A stretch of 64,000 nt of DNA from Oribacterium sp. GTDB taxonomy: Bacteria; Bacillota_A; Clostridia; Lachnospirales; Lachnospiraceae. Below are positions 1-8,769 of the stretch, piece after piece (position 1 is the first letter of the stretch; the number at the start of each line of letters is the position of its first letter). The stretch is taken from positions 1 to 64,000 of the forward strand of contig SFND01000008.1 of assembly GCA_004554245.1 (NCBI GenBank). The letters run 5' to 3'. The notes below the pieces were generated by a model, which saw only the letters and a program-made list of their open reading frames with translations, did no database searches and was not told where the DNA came from. The position numbers and the translations under genes are program-made.

Positions 1-90
1 GAACCAGTAAGCCCTCTGCAATCACTGAGTTTTCTTTATGAAAACTCAGCGTTGCAGAGGGTGCTAAGGAAAAATTACTCTAACTGGTTC
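1..90. repeat. Large imperfect hairpin with 8-bp terminal inverted repeats
   Basis: Bases 1-8 (GAACCAGT) are the reverse complement of 83-90 (ACTGGTTC). Inside, 12-21 pairs with 52-61 (CCCTCTGCAA / TTGCAGAGGG) and 25-34 pairs with 40-49 (CTGAGTTTTC / GAAAACTCAG) around a 5-nt loop. It could be the end of a terminator from an upstream gene outside the window or a small palindromic intergenic element; there is no long T run. No coding capacity. Confidence 0.6.
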
Positions 91-403
91 TAAGGGCCCG
101 ATTTGGATTTATTCACGAACTCTCCGTATGGTTTCCAGTGGCAGCCCTCCGGGGTTCTGTTATGGCGATTTTTACGAAAGAACTTTGTGAAATCACTGAC
201 TTTCAAAGCAATTAAGCACATATTGCATGAATCTAGAACGAGAAAATAAGAAAATCTAAGAAAAAATAAACAAAGAAATCAAAGAATTTTCAAGATGAAA
301 AGAAGGATTCTCTATTCTATCAGCCATAACATCTTCATATAATATGATCAAAAGGACGGGGGAGTCCCGTCAGGATAAACAATCATAGGAGGATTGGATT
401 ATT
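91..403 (+). promoter_or_regulatory. Leader and promoter region of the mgl operon
   Basis: No gene seen. A copy of the C-rich dispersed repeat lies near 141-164. A good -10 box, TATAAT at 338-343, has only a weak -35 near 315-320. A small hairpin (CGGG...CCCG) at about 357-370 and AGGAGG at 387-392 precede the mglB start at 404. The -10 assignment is an inference from sequence only. Confidence 0.45.
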
Positions 404-1522
404 ATGAAGAAGGCACTTAGCTTACTTACCGTTTCAGCAATGGCAGTTTCGATGCTCGCAGGATGCGGCAGCTCGAAGCCGGCAGAGACTACTGCAGCAG
501 CTACGACTGCAGCAGCGGCAGAGACCACTGCAGCCGCTACAGAGGCAGCTTCTGAGGCAGCAACAGAGGCAGCTGCAGCTGCAACGGATGCGGATCTTTC
601 CGATAAGAAGGTCGGCGTATGTATCTATCAGTTCTCTGATAACTTCATGACCCTTTTCAGAAATGAGCTTCAGAACTATCTCGTATCCCTCGGCTTCAAG
701 GCAGAGAACATCGAGATCATGGATGGTGCAAACGACCAGGCTACACAGACCAACCAGATTCAGAACTTCATCACCAAGGGTGTTGACTGTCTCATCATCA
801 ACCCGGTTAACTCTTCTTCCGCAGCAACCATCACCGATATGGTAACCGCAGCAAACATTCCGCTCGTATACATCAACAGAGAGCCGGATGCTCAGGAAGA
901 GCAGAGATGGGCAGACGAGAATATGAAGGTTTGCTACGTAGGATGTGACGCTCGTCAGTCCGGAACCATGCAGGGCGAGATCATCGCTGACCTCGACAAC
1001 CACGGTGATATCAACGGCGATGGCAAGGTTTCCTACATCATGATCGAGGGTGACCCGGAGAACGTAGATGCTCAGTACAGAACAGAGTTCTCTGTAAAGG
1101 CTCTGAAGGATGCCGGCATCGAGGTTGAGCAGCTTGACGATCAGGTTGGTAACTGGGATCAGGCGCAGGCACAGTCTCTCGTTGCAAACTCTCTTGCACA
1201 GCACGGCAAGGACATCGAGGTTGTTTTCTGTAACAACGATGCGATGGCTCTCGGCGCTCTGCAGGCAATTGAGGCAGCAGGCGAGACCGTTGGTACGGAT
1301 GTTTACCTTGTAGGTGTTGATGCTCTTCAGGAGGCTTGTGACAACGTTAAGGCTGGCAAGCAGACCGGTACTGTATTCAACGATCACATTTCTCAGTCTC
1401 ATTCCGCAGCAGATGCAGCTGTTAAGTACATCACCGGCGGCGACAATGAGCACTACATCGGCTGCGATTACGTAAAGGTAACCTCCGATAACGTTGACGA
1501 CGTTCTTGCATCTCTTGGTTAA
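404..1522 (+). CDS. mglB: Galactose/glucose ABC transporter substrate-binding lipoprotein (MglB-like)
   Basis: Extracellular sugar-binding protein delivering galactose/glucose-type sugars to the MglA/MglC transporter. The 372-residue product has a lipoprotein signal with lipobox LAGC and lipidated Cys21, followed by a low-complexity Ala/Thr/Glu spacer to about residue 63 and a type I periplasmic-binding fold. A loop with the spacing of the MglB calcium site (DINGDGKV) sits in the middle, which favours the MglB family over ribose-binding proteins. Strong AGGAGG 11 nt upstream of ATG. Codon choice looks biased towards that of highly expressed genes compared with neighbours. A terminator-like hairpin separates it from mglA, which would give more binding protein than transporter. 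Exact sugar specificity is inferred from family only. Confidence 0.88.
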   Translation: MKKALSLLTVSAMAVSMLAGCGSSKPAETTAAATTAAAAETTAAATEAASEAATEAAAAATDADLSDKKVGVCIYQFSDNFMTLFRNELQNYLVSLGFKAENIEIMDGANDQATQTNQIQNFITKGVDCLIINPVNSSSAATITDMVTAANIPLVYINREPDAQEEQRWADENMKVCYVGCDARQSGTMQGEIIADLDNHGDINGDGKVSYIMIEGDPENVDAQYRTEFSVKALKDAGIEVEQLDDQVGNWDQAQAQSLVANSLAQHGKDIEVVFCNNDAMALGALQAIEAAGETVGTDVYLVGVDALQEACDNVKAGKQTGTVFNDHISQSHSAADAAVKYITGGDNEHYIGCDYVKVTSDNVDDVLASLG

Positions 1523-1562
1523 TCCGAAAGGTTCGTAAGAATTTAACGAAGTACATAGAAAT

Positions 1563-1599
1563 GGGTGCGGGTGCACGAGCTGCGCCCCACCCGTTTTTT
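1563..1599 (+). terminator. Intercistronic hairpin with T6, mglB/mglA
   Basis: GC-rich hairpin starting GGGTG and ending CACCC, followed by six T. It lies between two genes of one operon, so it probably acts as a partial terminator or mRNA 3' stabiliser that lets mglB be made in excess. Confidence 0.65.
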
Positions 1600-1629
1600 A
1601 AACCCATTATTTAATGCTTGGAGGGCAAA

Positions 1630-3138
1630 ATGGCGGAGTATAAACTGGAATTACGGAATGTGTGTAAGTCATTCCCCGGTGTAAAAGCGCTGGATCACGC
1701 TAACCTCGCTGTTCGCCCGGGTACAGTTCACGCACTCATGGGAGAAAATGGTGCCGGAAAGTCCACACTGATGAAGTGCCTTTTCGGTATCTATCACATG
1801 GATGAGGGTGAAATCTACCTGGATGGCGAGAAGACAACGATTACAGACCCGGATGATGCGATGGCGAAGGGTGTTGCCATGGTGCATCAGGAGCTGCAGC
1901 CGATACCGGCACGTAACATCGCGGAGAATATGTACATGGGACGTTTCCCGGTACATAAGTATGGTCCTTTACAGGTGATCGATCACAAGAAGATGTTTGA
2001 AGAGACCGATCGCTGGCTGAAGGAGCTGGGCCTCGACTATAATCCGAAGGCGCTGCTCGGCTCGCTTTCCATCGGACAGATGCAGATGGTCGAGATCGCG
2101 AAGGCGGTTTCTCATGAGGCAAGAGTCATCATCTTCGATGAGCCGACCTCCTCGCTTTCTGATAAGGAAGTAGATTTCCTCTTCAAGGTTATGAACCAGC
2201 TGCGTGATAAGGGCGTTGCGATGATCTACATCTCTCATAAGATGGATGAGATCAAGCGGATCGCCGACGACATCACGGTCATGCGAGATGGTACCTATGT
2301 CGGTACCTGGCCGGCAGCCGAGATGAGCACCGACGATATCATCGCGAAGATGGTAGGTCGTGAGCTTACGAAGGTATATCCGGATCACGTACATGAGATC
2401 GGCGACGTCATCCTCGAGGCAGAGCATCTTTCCTCTATTCACGAGAAGTCCTTCCAGAATTGCAGCTTCAACATCCGTAAGGGTGAGATCCTCGGTTTCG
2501 GTGGACTGGTCGGTGCACAGAGAACCGAGCTCATGGAGGGTCTCTTCGGTATCCGTCATCTCGCTTCAGGAACCATCAAAATGCATGGCAAGGAAGTGAA
2601 GATCAAGCGTTCGAGAGACGCGATGGATGCAGGTCTCGGTATGATCACCGAGGACCGTCGTGGTAATGGTATCTTCGGATGCCTGTCCATCAAGGATAAC
2701 ACGGGTATTTCCATTTACAACAAGCACCTGAAGGCGGGCTTCATCCTGGATCACCCGACGATCAATAAGATCGTAGATGACAGTATCAAGCAGCTTTCGA
2801 TTAAGACACCGAGTATGCAGCAGCATATCGAGAACCTCTCCGGTGGTAACCAGCAGAAGGTTATCGTATCGAGATGGCTCGCAAATGATCCGGAGATCCT
2901 GATCATGGATGAGCCGACCAGAGGTATCGACGTCGGTGCCAAGCACGAGATCTATGAGATCATGGAGCAGCTCGCCGATCAGGGCAAGTCGATCATCATG
3001 ATTTCCTCCGAAATGCCGGAGCTTCTCGGCATGGCCGATCGTGTATATGTAATGTGTAATGGTAAGATCACAGGTGAGATTGATCAGAAGGAAGATATGA
3101 CGCAGGAGAAGGTAATGTCCTTCGCAACGCAGTTCTGA
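1630..3138 (+). CDS. mglA: Sugar ABC transporter ATP-binding protein (MglA-like)
   Basis: Cytoplasmic ATPase of the galactose-type importer; 502 residues with two tandem ABC domains. The first has Walker A GENGAGKST (about residue 38) and LSIGQ signature; the second has a degenerate Walker A region (GGLVGAQRTE) but an intact LSGGNQQK signature and Walker B, the usual pattern in CUT2-family sugar importers. The ATG at 1630 is chosen because GGAGG at 1620-1624 lies just upstream; the alternative TTG at 1618 overlaps that site. It is followed 31 bp later by the permease gene. Confidence 0.92.
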   Translation: MAEYKLELRNVCKSFPGVKALDHANLAVRPGTVHALMGENGAGKSTLMKCLFGIYHMDEGEIYLDGEKTTITDPDDAMAKGVAMVHQELQPIPARNIAENMYMGRFPVHKYGPLQVIDHKKMFEETDRWLKELGLDYNPKALLGSLSIGQMQMVEIAKAVSHEARVIIFDEPTSSLSDKEVDFLFKVMNQLRDKGVAMIYISHKMDEIKRIADDITVMRDGTYVGTWPAAEMSTDDIIAKMVGRELTKVYPDHVHEIGDVILEAEHLSSIHEKSFQNCSFNIRKGEILGFGGLVGAQRTELMEGLFGIRHLASGTIKMHGKEVKIKRSRDAMDAGLGMITEDRRGNGIFGCLSIKDNTGISIYNKHLKAGFILDHPTINKIVDDSIKQLSIKTPSMQQHIENLSGGNQQKVIVSRWLANDPEILIMDEPTRGIDVGAKHEIYEIMEQLADQGKSIIMISSEMPELLGMADRVYVMCNGKITGEIDQKEDMTQEKVMSFATQF

Positions 3139-3169
3139 TTCTGATTCGATAGAATAAAGGGGAAATAAA

Positions 3170-4174
3170 ATGCAAAAGTCACAGAAAAAGAAAATCACGG
3201 ATTTTCTCATTAACAACGGTGTTATCATCGTTATGTTCATCCTCGTTATCTACACAGGATTGACAACGAAGAACTTCTTAACGGCCAACAACTTCCTGAA
3301 CCTCCTCGCAAACATGTCCTACAGACTGGTTATCGCGCTCGGTATTTCAGGCTGCGTTATCACCGGAGGATGTGATCTTTCCGGTGGACGTATGGTCGGC
3401 TTCGGCGCATGTATCGCCGGTACACTTCTTCAGAAGCAGGATTATGCAGGCCGTTTCTTTAAGGAGGGCTTCCTGGCAAACATCACACCGCTGAATCCGT
3501 TCCTGGTACTGCTGATCGTCATGATCATCTGCGGATGCTTCGGTGCCATCACCGGATGGTTTATCGCTTATCTGAGTGTTCCTCCATTCATTTCCACACT
3601 GGCGATGATGGAGATCATCTATGGCCTCGGTCTGATCTACACCGGCGCTACACCGCTCGGTGGATATATCACCGGCTACACCATGTTCTCGACCGGTCGT
3701 TTCCTGGGCTTAAGCTTCCTGATCTGGATGGCCATCGCCATGTCAGCGATCACCTGGTTCATCTATAACATGACCCGTCATGGTAAGTACATGTATGCCA
3801 TCGGTGGCAATGCACAGGCCGCAGAGGTTGCTGGTGTTCCTGTAAATCTTACCCTCGTTCTCATCTATGCGAAGGCATCTGCATTCTTCGCCATGGCAGG
3901 TTTCATGCTCGGTGCAAAGGCCGGTGGTGCATCCATCAATACGGGTCTTTCCTACGAGATGGAAGGTATCGCAGCCTGCGCCCTCGGTGGTGTATCTGTA
4001 ACCGGTGGTCGTGGTAAGGTTTCATCTGCCATCATCGGTGTTGCCGTCCTCGAGCTCCTGAAGGTCGCTCTTCAGTTCCTCGGTGTCGATGCAAACTCTC
4101 AGTACATCGCGATCGGTATCGTTATCTTCGTCGCAATTTCTCTCGATATCAGAAAGTACGTACAGAAGAAGTAA
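3170..4174 (+). CDS. mglC: Sugar ABC transporter permease (MglC-like)
   Basis: Membrane channel of the galactose-type importer, BPD_transp_2 (CUT2) family. The 334-residue product has about 8-10 hydrophobic segments, and the conserved cytoplasmic segment that contacts the ATPase is visible as NAQAAEVAGVPV, followed by a GGVSVTGGRG motif. ATG has GGGG at about -10. It is the last gene of mglBAC; a good terminator follows within 65 bp. Confidence 0.92.
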   Translation: MQKSQKKKITDFLINNGVIIVMFILVIYTGLTTKNFLTANNFLNLLANMSYRLVIALGISGCVITGGCDLSGGRMVGFGACIAGTLLQKQDYAGRFFKEGFLANITPLNPFLVLLIVMIICGCFGAITGWFIAYLSVPPFISTLAMMEIIYGLGLIYTGATPLGGYITGYTMFSTGRFLGLSFLIWMAIAMSAITWFIYNMTRHGKYMYAIGGNAQAAEVAGVPVNLTLVLIYAKASAFFAMAGFMLGAKAGGASINTGLSYEMEGIAACALGGVSVTGGRGKVSSAIIGVAVLELLKVALQFLGVDANSQYIAIGIVIFVAISLDIRKYVQKK

Positions 4175-4208
4175 TTGAGCGAACGATTTCTATCGTCTAT
4201 AATATGGG

Positions 4209-4235
4209 CTGTGGCGCATGCCACAGTCCATTTTT
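4209..4235 (+). terminator. Rho-independent terminator after mglC
   Basis: Perfect 7-bp stem CTGTGGC / GCCACAG with a GCAT loop (4209-4226), then TCCA and T5. Confidence 0.8.
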
Positions 4236-4243
4236 GTATCGAC

Positions 4244-4290
4244 CTTAAGAATTTCGTAAGGGGGTCTGACCCCATTAAATTTTTCTTAAG
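4244..4290. repeat. Palindromic intergenic element, copy A (GGGGTCTGACCCC core)
   Basis: The core GGGGGTCTGACCCC (4260-4273) is self-complementary and the element is bounded by CTTAAG at 4244-4249 and 4285-4290. Bases 4244-4273 are identical, over 30 nt, to the reverse complement of 47082-47111. No open reading frame. A second GGGGTCTG at 4301-4308 may be a decayed part of the same element. Confidence 0.75.
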
Positions 4291-4341
4291 ATAAACGTTC
4301 GGGGTCTGTCCACGACCTGACACAGTAAAAGAGAGGTTTCT

Positions 4342-4740
4342 ATGACATATAACATGACACTGCTTGCACAGACGGCTTCGGATCCGGTGACGAACGATCC
4401 GGTCGCATTTTTCCTCAGCCAGCACGGTGTGCAGCTCATACTCGGTGTGCTGGTGATCTACTGCGCCGTGAAGCTGCTGGTCTTCCACGATCCGGATTTT
4501 ATCCGTCCGAAGGAGTGGGGAAAGGTAAAGGAGGAGAATCTTCTCCCATATACTCGTGAGATGGGCATCCTCGTGCTGATGTTCGGTGCCTGCATCTTCG
4601 TGATGGAGGTGGTGAGCCAGTATGATGGACTGATGGGCCTTCTGTTTATGATTCTGTCCATCGCGGTGACCTTCTATCGTTTTAAGAAAATCGAAGACAA
4701 GTACGGAAATCTCGACCATCATCAGAAGGTGGAGGACTGA
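4342..4740 (+). CDS. Small membrane protein of unknown function
   Basis: 132 residues, not recognised. Two clear hydrophobic stretches are visible near residues 30-47 and 75-90 with a third at about 92-108, and a charged C-terminal tail ending KVED. The amphipathic region between segments one and two carries DPDFIRPKEWGKVKEENLLPYTREMG. Start ATG has GAGAGG 7 nt upstream. It sits between the mgl transporter and a two-component system, both sugar-related, so an accessory role there is possible but unproven. It has its own spacing from mglC by a terminator and the palindromic element. Confidence 0.6.
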   Translation: MTYNMTLLAQTASDPVTNDPVAFFLSQHGVQLILGVLVIYCAVKLLVFHDPDFIRPKEWGKVKEENLLPYTREMGILVLMFGACIFVMEVVSQYDGLMGLLFMILSIAVTFYRFKKIEDKYGNLDHHQKVED

Positions 4741-4862
4741 GCTTAGTAGCTTGTGACGGTGAAACACGGCGCAGCCGAAGGTTCGGTATGCTTCGCTCGC
4801 ATGCGGGAGGGTATGCGCTTTCCGGGATGCGGACAGGATGTGATGGCAGAGGGAGGTCTACA

Positions 4863-6494
4863 TTGAACAAGTACAGAGTGATGCTGGTGGATGATGAGGA
4901 GGATGTCATCCAGGTGATCATCCGGAAGATGAACTGGGAGAAGCTCGGCTTCACGGTGCAGGGCTATGCCCACAACGGACTGGAAGCGCTGGAGATGGCC
5001 GAGGAGGAGCAGCCGGACGTCGTGATGACGGACATCAAGATGCCGTTCATGGATGGACTCGAGCTCAGCCGGCGTCTGAAGGAGCAGTATCCGACCATCA
5101 AGATCATCATCTTCTCCGGCTTCGACCAGTTCGAGTATGCGAAGGAGGCCATCCGTCTGGAGGCCGAGGAGTACATCCTGAAGCCGATCGATGCGGACGA
5201 GCTGCGTGCCGTGTTCGAGCGCATCCACGCATCGCTGGATCAGGAGTTCGACGAGAAGCAGAACATCAACATGCTGAAAAACTATTATATGGAGAGCCTG
5301 CCGATCCTGCAGGAGAATTTCTGCACGGCGCTCATCGAGGGACGCGAGCCGGCGAATTCGCTCAGTCGCGATATGATGGACTATCAGATCAGTCTCGACG
5401 GTCCGTACTTCGGTGTGGTGATCCTTCACAACAGTATTTCACTCGCGCCGGAGGGCATCAATCCGCTGCTGATCACGATGTCGGTGCGTCGGCTATGGGA
5501 GGAGCACCTCGACGCGAGGTGGCATGCGCGCTTCTTCACCTACCTCGGCGACACGGTGATGATCGTGCAGCTCGAGCAGCCGGGCGCGCTGACGAAGCTG
5601 ACGGATGACTGTCAGGTGCTGTGCCGTCTCAGTAAGCATGTGTCGAACGCGACCATCACCGCCGGCATCGGTCGTGCGGTCAATCACCTTCTGAACCTGC
5701 CGGAGGCCTACGAGAGTGCCCGGGAGGCCGTGTCCTACCGCGTCATCTATGGACGCGGACAGGCGATCAACATCATGGAGGTGGCGCCGGAGACCCAGAA
5801 GGAGATGCCGGCGGAGAGTCCGTCCGAGGACAGCGATGACCGCTTCTACCCGGTGTTCAAGGCCATCAAGCTGAGTTCGCCGGAGGAAGTCGATCGTCAG
5901 ATCGATCAGTTTCTGGACGCGGAGGCACCGGTCAATCCGTCGCTGCAGGAGTATCGCTTCTTCGTGATGGAGCTCGTGACCGAGGGACATCGCTTCATAA
6001 ATGCGAATCATCTGTCGATGGAGGCGGTATTTGGAAAGGATGAGGACCTCTTTCAGAAGGTACAGCACCTTGATCTGGAGGCCCTGCGTGCATGGATGAA
6101 GGAAAGCGCCCATAAGATGCAGGCGCTTCTCCGGGTATCGCGCAGCGACAGCACGCGTACCTTCGTGGCGAAGGCAGAGGCCTATGTGCATGAGCATTAC
6201 AGTGATAAGGACCTGAGTGTCGAGAGCATCTGTGATTTTCTCGGCATCAGTGCGGCGTACTTCTCGACCGTCTTCAAGCGGGAAACGGGAAAGACCTTCA
6301 TCAACTACCTCACGGATATCCGTATGGACCGGGCAGTCCACATGCTGCTCGACGAAAATGAAAAAACCTATGTGATCGCGGAAGCGGTCGGCTACAGTGA
6401 TCCGAACTACTTCAGCTATGCATTTAAAAAGAAATTCGGCGTATCGCCGTCGAAGTATAAGGCACAGCAGCAGGCCGGCACCGCGCCTGCCTGA
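4863..6494 (+). CDS. AraC-type response regulator (YesN family)
   Basis: Cytoplasmic response regulator of 543 residues. The N-terminal receiver domain (about 1-125) has phosphoacceptor Asp57 in MTDIKMP and conserved Lys in LKPID; a long middle region of about 300 residues follows; the C-terminal AraC/XylS DNA-binding domain (about 435-535) has two helix-turn-helix units ending in the typical GYSDPNYFSYAFKKKFGVSPSKYK. The TTG start at 4863 is preferred because GGGAGG lies 7 nt upstream; an ATG at 4788 would add residues with no homologous look. It is followed by its histidine kinase and two binding proteins and is likely to control sugar uptake, perhaps the mgl genes. Confidence 0.88.
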   Translation: MNKYRVMLVDDEEDVIQVIIRKMNWEKLGFTVQGYAHNGLEALEMAEEEQPDVVMTDIKMPFMDGLELSRRLKEQYPTIKIIIFSGFDQFEYAKEAIRLEAEEYILKPIDADELRAVFERIHASLDQEFDEKQNINMLKNYYMESLPILQENFCTALIEGREPANSLSRDMMDYQISLDGPYFGVVILHNSISLAPEGINPLLITMSVRRLWEEHLDARWHARFFTYLGDTVMIVQLEQPGALTKLTDDCQVLCRLSKHVSNATITAGIGRAVNHLLNLPEAYESAREAVSYRVIYGRGQAINIMEVAPETQKEMPAESPSEDSDDRFYPVFKAIKLSSPEEVDRQIDQFLDAEAPVNPSLQEYRFFVMELVTEGHRFINANHLSMEAVFGKDEDLFQKVQHLDLEALRAWMKESAHKMQALLRVSRSDSTRTFVAKAEAYVHEHYSDKDLSVESICDFLGISAAYFSTVFKRETGKTFINYLTDIRMDRAVHMLLDENEKTYVIAEAVGYSDPNYFSYAFKKKFGVSPSKYKAQQQAGTAPA

Positions 6495-6588
6495 TGGTGG
6501 ATGAACGGAGAGGTGCTTTGCAGAAAACCTGCAGACACCTCTCTGCTTGCGTATAAGAAAGAACCATGTGCAGATACAGGAGGACATA

Positions 6589-8769
6589 GTGGAGAAACAG
6601 CATCCGGCAGAGACGAAGCAGAACCGGAAAAAGGGGAAGCGAAGCTATCTCCCACATACCATCCAGGGAACGATTCTGATGGCCTTCACCATCATCTCCT
6701 TCGTGCTGCTCATGATCCTGGGGCTGGTCCTGTATCAGCTGTTTGCACGTCGTATGCGGACGAGCTCCGTGGAATCCACCGAGCAGATCGTGCAGCAGTC
6801 CGTCATCAATCTCGAGGATTACCTCGCCAATATGCGCCGCATCTCGGATGCGGTATACTATAATGTCATCAAAAATGCAGATCTCAGCACGGACAGCATC
6901 GATCGTGAGATGGACCTCATCTATGAAGCACACCTCGAGCATCTCGTCAGTATGGCGCTCTTTACCGCCGATGGCCGGCTGATTTCGTCCTCGCCGATCG
7001 CCACGACGAAGGAAAACCTCGATGTGACGACCCAGAGCTGGTTTACCGAGGCGCTTCGAAAGACCGATAATCTGCATTTCTCCACCCCGCATGTCGAAAA
7101 TCTCTTCCTGGATCCGGCCTATCGCTATCGCTGGGTCATCTCCCTGAGCCGCGCCGTCGAAATCTATGAAAACGGTACCCCGACCATGGGCGTCCTCCTC
7201 GTCGATATGAACTACTCGACCATCGATCGAATGATGGAGCGGATCAATCAGGATTCGAGCGGTCAGTACATCTATCTGACCGATTCGAGCGGCAGCCTCA
7301 TCTATCATCCGAAGCAGATGCAGATCAACTATGGGATTCTCACAGAGAACAACATCAACGAGGCGCACTACCAGGATGGCCATCATCAGGAGCTTTACCT
7401 CGGTACACGCCGCCAGGTGCTGCTGAACTCGGTTTCCTACACCGGCTGGAAGATGATCGCCGTGATCCCGGCCAGCGCCTACGGTGTGGATGCGGCCAGC
7501 CTACGTTTCGTCGTGATCCTGCTCGTATCGATCTCCCTCCTCGTCATGATCTTCGTGAATCAGATCGTATCGCGTCAGATCTCCCTGCCGCTGAACCGGC
7601 TGAACCGCTCCATCAAGCGGATGGAGGGCGGGGATGTCGTGCCGGAGGATATCTATGTGGGCGGCTCCGAGGAGGTCGAGCATCTCGGACGGACGCTTCG
7701 AAGCTCCATGACACGGATCAATCAGCTGATGGATGACATCGTGATCGAGCAGGAGGAGAAGCGAAAGTCGGAGATGGACGCCCTCCAGTCGCAGATCAAT
7801 CCGCACTTCCTCTACAACACCCTGGATTCCATCGTCTGGATGATCGAGGGGGAGCACAACAAGGATGCGGTCTTCATGGTGACCCAGCTTGCGAGCCTCT
7901 TCCGTATCAGCCTGAGCCGTGGAAAGAACATCATTCCACTTGCGCAGGAGCTGAAGCATGCGGAAAACTATATGAACATCCAGAAGGTGCGTTATAAGAA
8001 TAACTTCTCCGTTGTGTTTGACATCGATGAAAACATCCGGGACTACCTCAGCGTCAAGCTCATCATCCAGCCGATCCTCGAAAATGCCATCTATTACGGC
8101 GTTGGGGATATGGATCCAGATGACGGTGCCGAGATCCGTATCCGTGGCTGGCTGATCCCAGATACAGAAAACGAGAAGAGCGGTGAAGGCGATGCAGCAC
8201 ATGGGCAGACGTACGATGCGGCGTCGGGCCCGGTGGCCGCTCGGACGGCTCGGCAGCCGGATCCGACAGAGGCCAATGCTGGCGACCGTGCACACAGGCA
8301 GATGATTCAGGCGATGTCGGTCGGCGACATCTATATCGCAGTGAGCGACAACGGCTATGGCATGCCACCGGAGGTGTGTGAAAATCTGCTGAAGGACGAT
8401 GAGGAATCGAGACAGCGGGTGCCGAAGCATGGCTCCGGTGTCGGACTCGTGAACGTCCACAATCGTATTCGGATCCGCTTCGGCGCACAGTACGGGCTGA
8501 TGGCCGCGTCTGAGCCGGATGAGGGAACGACGATCACGATCCATCTGCCGGCGATCCCGGATACACCGGAGAACCAGAAGCTGCTGGAGAGCGGACACTA
8601 CAGGACCGCTGTTTCGGACAGGAAAACAGCGGATGTGAAAACTGCGAGTGCGGGCAATGCCGACACCGAGGATGCAGCGGCGACGCGTTCAGATGTGCAG
8701 AGCTCAGATATAACAGACGTACTGGTGGAGGATGCAGGCAGAACGGAAGGAGGAAAACAGCATGCATGA
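6589..8769 (+). CDS. Membrane sensor histidine kinase (YesM family)
   Basis: 726-residue partner of the preceding response regulator. Order: TM1 at about 20-45, large extracellular Cache-like sensor region (about 50-300), TM2 at about 304-327, HAMP, His_kinase (PF06580-type) with phosphoacceptor His406 in NPHFLYN, then an ATPase domain with N box QPILENA and G box DNGYGM. A low-complexity insertion of roughly 50 residues lies inside the ATPase domain and a similar tail follows it; both are unusual. The GTG start at 6589 is chosen because AGGAGG is 5 nt upstream. Its end overlaps the next start by 8 bp, indicating translational coupling. Confidence 0.88.
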   Translation: MEKQHPAETKQNRKKGKRSYLPHTIQGTILMAFTIISFVLLMILGLVLYQLFARRMRTSSVESTEQIVQQSVINLEDYLANMRRISDAVYYNVIKNADLSTDSIDREMDLIYEAHLEHLVSMALFTADGRLISSSPIATTKENLDVTTQSWFTEALRKTDNLHFSTPHVENLFLDPAYRYRWVISLSRAVEIYENGTPTMGVLLVDMNYSTIDRMMERINQDSSGQYIYLTDSSGSLIYHPKQMQINYGILTENNINEAHYQDGHHQELYLGTRRQVLLNSVSYTGWKMIAVIPASAYGVDAASLRFVVILLVSISLLVMIFVNQIVSRQISLPLNRLNRSIKRMEGGDVVPEDIYVGGSEEVEHLGRTLRSSMTRINQLMDDIVIEQEEKRKSEMDALQSQINPHFLYNTLDSIVWMIEGEHNKDAVFMVTQLASLFRISLSRGKNIIPLAQELKHAENYMNIQKVRYKNNFSVVFDIDENIRDYLSVKLIIQPILENAIYYGVGDMDPDDGAEIRIRGWLIPDTENEKSGEGDAAHGQTYDAASGPVAARTARQPDPTEANAGDRAHRQMIQAMSVGDIYIAVSDNGYGMPPEVCENLLKDDEESRQRVPKHGSGVGLVNVHNRIRIRFGAQYGLMAASEPDEGTTITIHLPAIPDTPENQKLLESGHYRTAVSDRKTADVKTASAGNADTEDAAATRSDVQSSDITDVLVEDAGRTEGGKQHA

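Noticed and set aside
434..1576. Long reverse-strand frame opposite mglB (and similar long frames opposite most genes)
   Set aside because: The frame is a product of codon bias in the real + strand gene; no start signal or homology.
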